A stretch of 21,130 nucleotides of DNA from a virus. The DNA is taken from the IMG/VR virus record IMGVR_UViG_3300034018_002918, positions 1 to 21,130 of that record; one strand, given 5' to 3'. Numbering within the stretch: position 1 is the first letter of the stretch; the number at the start of each line of letters is the position of its first letter. The translations under genes and the position numbers were made by a program. The notes under the pieces were generated by a model that was given only the letters and a program-made list of their open reading frames with translations, was not told the DNA's origin and did not search any database. This document shows positions 16,201-21,130 of the stretch, one piece after another.

Positions 16201-16697
16201 TTCGTACTTATGAATCGTGGGATTTCTTTAATTATGATAGAAGGTTAGCTAAATCTGAAATAGATAAATATAACTATAGAGCTTTTGATTATATCCGTGC
16301 GAGAAACAAAGGAGAGATAATTGAATTACAAGTAGAATCTATTTATTATTTATCAGTAGGTGATTTATTAGTAAGTAAAGATGAACATGTGAAAATTGAG
16401 ATTACTTATTTATCATCACCAGGTAGAGTTCGTGGTATTTATATTGATACTAACGTTGCATATAGTTTGGGAAGAATTGGAGTTGTTTTAGGTAGAAATG
16501 TTAATTCTCCAGGAGCTCTTACGAAATATGGCAAATATACAAAAGGATGGGTATTAAAGACTATACTTTATGAAGAAGAAAACATTGATTGGACTATTAT
16601 CAAAAAGAATAGTGGTGGTAATAGAGGTGGAGGTAATGGAGATGGTGGTGGTGGAGGTGGAGGTGGAGAAGGTACTGGTGTTAAACAACCTCTTTAA
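13290..16697 (+). CDS. 1135-aa virion protein with coiled coil and Gly-rich linkers
   Basis: Residues 1 to about 620 are beta-rich with many aromatic residues and no recognised domain (for example SGRSYDRYIEVLIPSLFSLN, CFEYYPSWQGGFVEDLVSSL). About 625-740 form a strong coiled coil (NELERVLNNIRTSQLSLNTR, SELAALEAKLNAQSS, LREQARKAAEKENQN). About 745-802 is a Gly/Asn/Gln low-complexity linker of GGGNQ type. Residues 810-1100 fold again, and the protein ends in a second Gly-rich tail. This layout suggests an extended fibre-like or baseplate-attached virion protein. The gene follows the spike gene after 1 base and precedes a tail-tube-like gene by 21 bases, so it is part of the tail operon. Its exact role is unknown. 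Confidence 0.7.
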   Translation: MAKSLLQITPYALVELDYDTTVISTNTQSFLFFNSSYTNERQLLNVTKGNNPTSNILDRSAVRLTDSRTWAHLDQDRAIPYNSYDSANLSQSLLSDYTSTQWPVEYETLKLHLLSGYNLEDLDGLLLSVEYPEVSGKNCTVAQIAYLKGDEFIKFNARPIVISGRSYDRYIEVLIPSLFSLNDEFYANPTSGALAYWLSSNNKGFLRSGLISITLREITTSSDNGTVLSLTAGNVTNITYKQQDAYSLLSAVIIENDEEDCFEYYPSWQGGFVEDLVSSLNSVGGDYYVFHELYIYEQLGFSQVQSDYFVSIQEGNFNEPKKFRPILKNADSAYSFSIDYVMRLTDKDTGNQIVRTASITSFEPKRHGRKIEKVNLEGSVRSFKIYNKIIEETKLQVNRKVVDKRVEKLYTPTFFDFNEVAVNTSNVILKTDGTFTTESVWNWDVIFGQGEAIMLIHPYENYVKFKMHRYLENNVTTSLDLRYDVDLFLVIEYAGKRVRFSKLEGFYSTNLAEGEIVFKIPAKDSSAIYSNEGGIFYITSKVPSFIKVKVMDNFVGGIANKEINIISKEFYSKGDTDLFELIYDGVTYFVPKNMLQVIQVIPTGSGVSETTLYTGKWRRMQDADTVKDDIEKIRRNELERVLNNIRTSQLSLNTRQSELSQKSSELAALEAKLNAQSSSQNAQADLLNSLQRDVASKDKINNQRELDLREQARKAAEKENQNIAAFQDQLNKILKSIEDLENVSGEGAGGGEGNQGGGNQGGGNQGGEGGGNQGGGNLGEGLGNQGGGTQGYQGGDNPGGGGIVKTVVTQNDVINPTLGLDRFNPNANITGVAKTINYVDFLGRSGSDLGVLPSVGFSPLTIDAGLNFSNKGPLVGGGFGTGVPIVNNNSGVNAILGTSGSSVANKRSFISDSLGTRNGAGSNSGVTVLPPAGNTEKIVKGKVKTWSDILGDTHTAWQQYFSLFSKSTTNIRTYESWDFFNYDRRLAKSEIDKYNYRAFDYIRARNKGEIIELQVESIYYLSVGDLLVSKDEHVKIEITYLSSPGRVRGIYIDTNVAYSLGRIGVVLGRNVNSPGALTKYGKYTKGWVLKTILYEEENIDWTIIKKNSGGNRGGGNGDGGGGGGGGEGTGVKQPL
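15521..15696 (+). repeat. Gly-rich low-complexity DNA repeats
   Basis: Imperfect repeats of GGTGGAGGTAACCAA encode a (GGGNQ)n linker inside the 1135-aa protein. The tract is much richer in G than the surrounding DNA, and its strand bias may favour slippage. Confidence 0.85.
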
Positions 16698-16718
16698 TAA
16701 AAATCTTTTATATTTTTT

Positions 16719-17264
16719 ATGATACTAAATGCAAGACAAAATTTATTTGATTTTAGATTTCCTAAAGGATTCTTCTTTCCTCAGATTGAAGAAAAATATA
16801 GGTCATATATTAGAGCATTGCCTTTACCTATAGATAATGTAGCAGATTTTTTGAATCATACAATTCAATCTTTTACTTTACCTAGCATTTCAGTTCCTTC
16901 TGCTGAACAAACATTAGGTGCCAGAAAAACTTTTTGGAGAGGGCATTTACCACAACATTTATTAACTAATCAAAAATTTACAGTTGCATTTAAATTAACT
17001 GAAGGTTATATAAATTATTTTGTGTTGTATGATCAATTACGATTGTTTTTAGAATTTGATAATGAAATAGAATTTTTACCTACCTGTAGATTACGTCTTT
17101 TAGATTATGGAGGTAAAGAGTTTGTTGCAATAAAACTTCAACAAATTACCATGACAAATTTAAGTACTTTAGAACTAAGTTACACTTCTGCTTTGCCTGA
17201 ACAAAAAACATTTACATGTGAATTTACCTTTAATATTTTTGAATTATTAAAAGAAAAGAGTTAA
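16719..17264 (+). CDS. tail-tube-fold or baseplate tube protein, putative
   Basis: A 181-residue protein with FLNHTIQSFTLPSISVPSAE near 44-63, the kind of segment (FLNxTIQSxxLP) found in tail-tube and tube-initiator proteins of contractile tails. It is followed by beta strands and RLRLLDYGGKEFVAIKLQQI, then a strand pair LSTLELSYTS and FTCEFTFNIFEL. Tail tube proteins in the T4 group (gp19 and the related gp48/gp54) share this beta-barrel style and are about 160-350 residues long. It lies at the end of the tail operon, 21 bases after the 1135-aa gene. The assignment rests on pattern and context only. Confidence 0.5.
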   Translation: MILNARQNLFDFRFPKGFFFPQIEEKYRSYIRALPLPIDNVADFLNHTIQSFTLPSISVPSAEQTLGARKTFWRGHLPQHLLTNQKFTVAFKLTEGYINYFVLYDQLRLFLEFDNEIEFLPTCRLRLLDYGGKEFVAIKLQQITMTNLSTLELSYTSALPEQKTFTCEFTFNIFELLKEKS

Positions 17265-17272
17265 TTTATTAC

Positions 17273-17280
17273 TATATTTG
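17273..17280 (+). promoter_or_regulatory. host-like -7 box TATATTTG before the exonuclease gene
   Basis: An exact TAnnTTTG match lies 28 bases before the ATG at 17309. It is the same octamer, at about the same distance, as before the peptidase gene at 4545, which suggests host RNA polymerase use. Confidence 0.45.
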
Positions 17281-17308
17281 TACATATTTTTAAATTAATT
17301 GTAATAAC

Positions 17309-18022
17309 ATGTATACTTTAAATTTTATTCAAAAGTGTTTATTTTTTGATATTGAAACTACGTCTCGTTTTAAAACCTTTGAGGAATTCAGAATTAATGA
17401 ATATGAAATTTCTAAGATCTGGACAGACAAATGTTTAGAACATGCTAAATATAAAGATAATCCAGAAAAAAGCTATGAAGAATCTGCATCTTTATATCCT
17501 GAATATGGAAAAGTTGTTTGTATTTCTTATGGTTATTTTTGTACAACAGATAACAAGTGGAAAGTAGAATCTTTAAGTGATAATAATTCGAATGAATGTA
17601 ACTTGTTAAAGTCTTTTGCTAAAATAATAAATACAAGATTTTATCATCATATTTTAGCAGGATTCAACATTAAAAAATTCGATGTACCTTTTTTGTACAG
17701 AAGAATGTTAGTTCATAAAATTTTGCCCCCCACACAGTTTGATACATGGGATAAAAAACCTTGGGATATTATTTCATTAGACTTGTATAGAGTTTGGAGT
17801 GAACTTTATACAATTAACAGTATGTGTAGTTTTGATTTGATTTGTCATTTAATGGGTGTTGAATCTCCAAAAAATGGGAACGTAAGAGGATCTAATGTTG
17901 GTGAATTTTATTTTAATGGTAATATAGATGATATCGTTAAATATTGTAGAAAAGATGTACAAGCTTCAATAAGATTGGCTATGAATTTAGCTCATGAGAA
18001 GCTTGATGAAATTGTTAACTGA
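17309..18022 (+). CDS. DnaQ-fold 3'-5' exonuclease (PolB-exonuclease-like)
   Basis: This 237-residue protein has the three exonuclease motifs of the DEDD superfamily. ExoI is FFDIET with Asp14 and Glu16. ExoII is GFNIKKFDVPFL (119-129) with Asp125. ExoIII is YCRKDVQAS (212-220) with Tyr212 and Asp216, the DEDDy type. The family includes stand-alone exonucleases related to the proofreading domain of family B DNA polymerases, which remove nucleotides from 3' ends using two metal ions. No polymerase domain is present. A role in phage replication, repair or DNA breakdown is likely but not specified. Its end overlaps the end of the convergent minus-strand gene by 8 bases. The promoter is host-like, unlike those of the virion genes. 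Confidence 0.85.
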   Translation: MYTLNFIQKCLFFDIETTSRFKTFEEFRINEYEISKIWTDKCLEHAKYKDNPEKSYEESASLYPEYGKVVCISYGYFCTTDNKWKVESLSDNNSNECNLLKSFAKIINTRFYHHILAGFNIKKFDVPFLYRRMLVHKILPPTQFDTWDKKPWDIISLDLYRVWSELYTINSMCSFDLICHLMGVESPKNGNVRGSNVGEFYFNGNIDDIVKYCRKDVQASIRLAMNLAHEKLDEIVN

Positions 18023-18296
18023 TTTCATCGAATAAGTCTTTAAACGTTGGTATTTCTTCATATCCAGCAAAACTCCATAAATGATTTAGTAAATTTAGTT
18101 TACTTGTCTTTAATACTTTATTTGAAGGAAATACTGAAGATGACCTTTCAATATATGAATTATTTTTTCTTTTCCAACTTAAGTAATTAAGCAATTCATA
18201 TTCGGTTTGATTATCTTTAGGAATAATATGATACGTTGAAGAATTAAATTCTTTATAATTATTTATTATCAATTGAACCATAGTATACTTTCTCAT
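18015..18296 (-). CDS. C-terminal part of split RmlD-like sugar-nucleotide reductase
   Basis: The 93 residues match the tail of RmlD-type extended SDR proteins: a helix (TMVQLIINNYKEF), then SSTYHIIPKDNQTEYELLNY (compare GxYHxxxxxxxSKYELL), and the end LKTSKLNLLNHLWSF with IPTFKDLFDEI. No N-terminal half is present in this frame. That half lies directly upstream in another frame, and the two frames overlap by 38 bases (18259-18296). The ATG at 18294-18296 could be a real reinitiation start or just the first Met after a frameshift. It might be translated separately as a second subunit-like piece, or the pair may be a broken gene. It ends inside the 3' end of the exonuclease gene on the other strand. 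Confidence 0.6.
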   Translation of the reverse strand: MRKYTMVQLIINNYKEFNSSTYHIIPKDNQTEYELLNYLSWKRKNNSYIERSSSVFPSNKVLKTSKLNLLNHLWSFAGYEEIPTFKDLFDEIS

Positions 18297-18750
18297 CTAA
18301 TAATGATTGTTCTAAAAATTTATCATCAAACAAATCATATCGTAATAACCAGGCTCTAGCTCCTTCAATTTCTCCACTTGAACGAGTTTTAGCATATAGT
18401 GTTTTGGGATTATGAGAATCTATTTCAGTCTTGTCCCAATTAGTTTCGCCAAACACTACACCAGATGAAGTAAATATAAATTTTTGATTTGTATATTTAT
18501 TATAAATATAATGAGGCAAATATGAATTAAATATTATCATATCTTCAGCATTATTATTATTTAATTCTAAATCATAGATTACCCATTCAATGCTAGTATT
18601 CTCTTGAAGGATTTTTTCTATAAATCCATCTATATGATTAACAATATTTAACCCATGTATATTATCTGTAAGAGTAATACATAAACGAATAGAATTTTTA
18701 ATAACTCTTTTAGTTTCATTAGAAATAACAAGTATAGAGTTTTCAGTCAT
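18259..18750 (-). CDS. N-terminal part of split RmlD-like sugar-nucleotide reductase
   Basis: The 163 residues carry the core of an RmlD/dTDP-4-dehydrorhamnose-reductase-like protein: IEWVIYDLEL (54-63), FNSYLPHYIY (74-83), FIFTSSGVVFGE (91-102) with the catalytic-type Ser, TEIDSHNPKTLYAKTRSSGE (108-127) and AWLLRYDLF. These enzymes make or modify deoxysugar nucleotides. Two oddities appear. The N-terminus lacks the GxxGxxG nucleotide-binding loop, and the YxxxK motif reads YAKTR (Lys replaced by Arg), so the enzyme may be inactive or altered. The expected C-terminal third follows in a different frame, needing a +1 (or -2) shift within 18259-18296. The frame may be broken, or a sequencing indel may be present. 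Confidence 0.62.
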   Translation of the reverse strand: MTENSILVISNETKRVIKNSIRLCITLTDNIHGLNIVNHIDGFIEKILQENTSIEWVIYDLELNNNNAEDMIIFNSYLPHYIYNKYTNQKFIFTSSGVVFGETNWDKTEIDSHNPKTLYAKTRSSGEIEGARAWLLRYDLFDDKFLEQSLLDEKVYYGSIDNK

Positions 18751-18817
18751 GGTATATTTAAATCTTAAGTGAAGAAATTTTGTATTAAAAACTTTTTATA
18801 ATTATTGTAAGGGTATT

Positions 18818-18825
18818 CAAATGTA
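18818..18825 (-). promoter_or_regulatory. possible TAnnTTTG box for the RmlD-like genes
   Basis: TACATTTG on the minus strand lies 67 bases before the ATG at 18750. It matches the host -7 consensus, but such octamers also occur by chance in this AT-rich DNA. Confidence 0.25.
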
Positions 18826-18835
18826 TAAGATAACT

Positions 18836-19501
18836 CTATAAATTTTTAGGCATTATAATATCTATTTTATCTTCGGATTCTAATTTTATTTCTTCTTCTG
18901 CTTCAAAAGTTTTCGTACTTTCTTCAAGTTCAGAAGCATTTTTTATAGCCATTAATAGATTTCTAGTACCACGAAATTTTAAAGAGTTAGGATTAACTCC
19001 TTCAGTATCTTCCATAGGCAGTTTTTTCTGTTCAAATAATTCGCTTTTTAATTCTTTATAGTTTTTTTCCAAAACCATAACAGTTTGTAAAAGTTCCTTT
19101 GGCATATTATCTTTTGAACCCAGTAAGGATGCTAAAGCATTATACATTTTAAAATCATCATCTCCAGAATCAATTCTTTCCATTATTTGTATTAAAGCTA
19201 CATCACTTATTGCTTTTTTCCATAATATTTCTGATAAAGCAATTGTATCAATATTAAGCCTTTGTTGAACTTTAGGATCTAACATATTTTCAGTTGAAAC
19301 ATAAGATTCACAAAATGCTTCTACAATAGGCCTAACAGTATGATTTGTTTCATCTAGTAATTTTCTAAAATCTGTAAAACCTGTTTTTGGTTTAGTTACA
19401 GTTTGTATTATTTTAGGATCACTTTGTATTTTACCTTGAATATCTTGATTTACTCTTTCAAGTTCTCTTAAAATATCAATATCTTGATTATTTGAACTCA
19501 T
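18836..19501 (-). CDS. hypothetical acidic protein, possible small terminase or packaging protein
   Basis: The 221-residue protein is acidic and predominantly helical, with an N-terminal helix (DIDILRELERVNQDIQGKIQ), a central helical bundle of about 60-150 residues and an acidic tail (TFEAEEEIKLESEDKIDIIM). There is no catalytic motif. It starts 36 bases after the stop of the gp14-like neck gene on the same strand. In T4-like genomes gp14 is followed by gp15 and the small terminase gp16, which is also a helical protein of similar size, so a packaging role is an inference from position. The sequence alone does not show it. Confidence 0.6.
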   Translation of the reverse strand: MSSNNQDIDILRELERVNQDIQGKIQSDPKIIQTVTKPKTGFTDFRKLLDETNHTVRPIVEAFCESYVSTENMLDPKVQQRLNIDTIALSEILWKKAISDVALIQIMERIDSGDDDFKMYNALASLLGSKDNMPKELLQTVMVLEKNYKELKSELFEQKKLPMEDTEGVNPNSLKFRGTRNLLMAIKNASELEESTKTFEAEEEIKLESEDKIDIIMPKNL

Positions 19502-19537
19502 ATGTATTCCTATTATCTATAATAGAGTTATAGTAAA

Positions 19538-21130
19538 TTATAACAATTTGTTTGGATGACCACCAACGTATGGTAATTTTATTCTTGGTATTGCATTATC
19601 AATAATAATAGATTGATCTGAATCTGAAACTATTGATTCATTTAAAAACTTAACCATTTTTTCTGGTTCTATAGTTGTTGACATTAGTCTTAAATTTGTC
19701 ATCTTTAAATAACTAGCCATGACTTTATATTTAAATGAATGAGATACATCATTAATATCTATATTATTATAAATATATTCATACATAACATCCATATCTG
19801 TAGTACTTGGTGTATTGGTATTTTGATTCCACTTTCTCTTTAATATAGTAAGTGACAGTTGCTTATACTGAGCTGAATAATTAAATACTAAACAATACCA
19901 AGTATCAAGAGATAAACCTTCAGGAAGTATAAAATTATAAACGTCAGTTCCTACAGTAGCTTTAAAGAATTTATTATCATGACATTCTAATCTAAACCCT
20001 TTATCATTATAAAGACCATCTATAAATATCTTAGGATAATTTTTTCTTACTTTTAAACCAGCATAATTACAATTCCAATCTGGATATGTATTATTTAAAT
20101 AATTTTGAATATCTGTTGATATTTCTACTTTTATTACTAATGATGATACTTTTTCAGTAACTGTTCCATAAAATGTTAATGTCGAATTTGTTTTTGTAAA
20201 TGTAACAGTGTCACCAACTTTAGCTCCTGTATCAGCATTCGTTGTAATTGTATATTCTGTACCATATTCTTGTAAAACTGTTACTGAACGAATTAGAGTA
20301 GTTGGATTTCTCAATAAAAACCAACATGTTAACGCTCGTTCGGCTGTTGTATTCCAAGCCACAGGTACTAAGTAATCTATCATAGTTCTTACAATTCCTT
20401 CCGAATCTACTGGAGAAGCACTCAAATCATATCTATAATGTGATATTAAAGTATGATAGTTTATTAAGTCTCTTTCTTCAATTATAAGATTAGGATCTAT
20501 ATAATCTCTAACTTTATCTGTTCTTTTTGTAGATACTGTAAACTGCTGAATATTATTTATTTTTTTTAATTCCTGATTCACTTTATCATCAAATAATTCA
20601 GAAGTGCTATTACTTAATTCATCAAGTTCTGCTAAAATCGCTTCATCTTTTAATACATTTGCTTTATCTGCATATTTAATTAAAGAAACTTTATAATATA
20701 AATCTTTATACATAAAATCTCTATGCTGTGTAGATGAAGCAACTTCATATAAACGATTTGAGATAGGAAGATAGATTATATCTCTTTTTTGTGGTCCTAC
20801 ACCTTTCCCGAAGAATGATTCAAAGTATCGTTTATCTATATGGACTTCAAATGGTTCTTCATAATCAATATTAAATGGATTGAAGGCTAACTTCGAATCT
20901 GGAAATTGATTATTTGGTACTAATATCTTTATACATTTATAATCCTTGGATGATTCATAAATTCCATATTCCTTTAGAATTACATCCAAAGATCGCATCT
21001 GAGGAGTTACTCGAATATAAGCTGCTTTATGTCCAAAAATTTTATTTACATTATATGATAATTTTCTTTGTAGTTCAACTCCTAAATTTACTGCATATGG
21101 ATCAAAATAAAAATCATTAAGAAATGCGGA
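19538..21130 (-). CDS. gp14-like neck protein with extra C-terminal beta domain (partial)
   Basis: The frame stays open to the window edge, so the protein starts outside; 530 residues are visible and the Met at 20998 is internal. Near the start of the visible part, DPYAVNLGVELQRKLSYNVN resembles the FGxELxRxLSF segment of T4 gp14. Further on, KRDIIYLPISNRLYEVASS, DLYYKVSLIKYADKANVL and EAILAELDEL follow the order of the second half of T4-like gp14 (GDxIYxP...LFEI...YK). gp14 caps the portal and joins head to tail. T4 gp14 is about 256 residues. This protein goes on for about 370 more, including a beta-rich stretch (FIDGLYNDKGFRLECHDNKF, LSLDTWYCLVFNY) that reads like a lectin/LamG-type jelly roll. 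The assignment is by eye. The extra domain could decorate the neck. Confidence 0.55.
   Translation of the reverse strand, partial: SAFLNDFYFDPYAVNLGVELQRKLSYNVNKIFGHKAAYIRVTPQMRSLDVILKEYGIYESSKDYKCIKILVPNNQFPDSKLAFNPFNIDYEEPFEVHIDKRYFESFFGKGVGPQKRDIIYLPISNRLYEVASSTQHRDFMYKDLYYKVSLIKYADKANVLKDEAILAELDELSNSTSELFDDKVNQELKKINNIQQFTVSTKRTDKVRDYIDPNLIIEERDLINYHTLISHYRYDLSASPVDSEGIVRTMIDYLVPVAWNTTAERALTCWFLLRNPTTLIRSVTVLQEYGTEYTITTNADTGAKVGDTVTFTKTNSTLTFYGTVTEKVSSLVIKVEISTDIQNYLNNTYPDWNCNYAGLKVRKNYPKIFIDGLYNDKGFRLECHDNKFFKATVGTDVYNFILPEGLSLDTWYCLVFNYSAQYKQLSLTILKRKWNQNTNTPSTTDMDVMYEYIYNNIDINDVSHSFKYKVMASYLKMTNLRLMSTTIEPEKMVKFLNESIVSDSDQSIIIDNAIPRIKLPYVGGHPNKLL

Noticed and set aside
20914-21120. Plus-strand 68-codon open frame at the window end
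   Set aside because: It lies opposite the open neck-protein frame, which continues without stops to the window edge.

Overview
The window reads as part of a large, AT-rich genome of a T4-like (contractile-tailed) phage that probably infects a member of the Bacteroidota. Support for a phage comes from virion genes on both strands: a gp5-like baseplate spike with an OB fold, a tail-tube/baseplate-like protein, a gp14-like neck protein, a DUF3008-type protein, and very long repetitive or coiled-coil virion proteins. The short overlapping genes of unknown function also fit. Support for a Bacteroidota host comes from the closeness of the ClpP and ClpC proteins to the Bacteroidota type as I remember it, TAnnTTTG promoter-like boxes, weak Shine-Dalgarno sequences, and a tmRNA whose 3' CCA is not encoded. 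No database search was run. The host call is inference.

Layout. Positions 1-340: end of a dCMP deaminase gene and a bidirectional terminator. 344-3542 (minus strand): clpP followed by clpC. 3637-4032: unknown gene. 4090-4478: a complete tmRNA (ssrA) with acceptor stem, T arm, several pseudoknots and a 24-codon tag frame ending in YAIAA. 4545-7241: an M28-like metallopeptidase and a run of small genes, several overlapping or membrane-associated. 7329-17264 (plus strand): a virion module of structural protein, DUF3008 protein, 1277-aa repeat protein, gp5-like spike, 1135-aa coiled-coil/Gly-rich protein and tail-tube-like protein. 17309-18022: DnaQ-fold 3'-5' exonuclease. 18015-18750 (minus): an RmlD-like sugar-nucleotide reductase split over two frames. 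18836-21130 (minus): an acidic protein and a gp14-like neck protein that runs off the window.

How the parts may work together. The tmRNA would tag peptides on stalled ribosomes with a degradation signal, and the adjacent phage-encoded ClpC and ClpP could unfold and digest them. A peptidase gene lies directly after the tmRNA. Together this looks like a phage-owned ribosome-rescue and protein-recycling set. SmpB is not in the window and would have to come from the host or from elsewhere in the phage genome.

Two promoter types seem to be present. The 10-mer GATATATAAA sits in five intergenic gaps on the coding strand, upstream of clpC and of four plus-strand genes, and resembles T4 late promoters (TATAAATA). 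Host-like TAnnTTTG boxes precede the peptidase and exonuclease genes. No gap longer than 300 bases lacks a gene once the tmRNA is counted.
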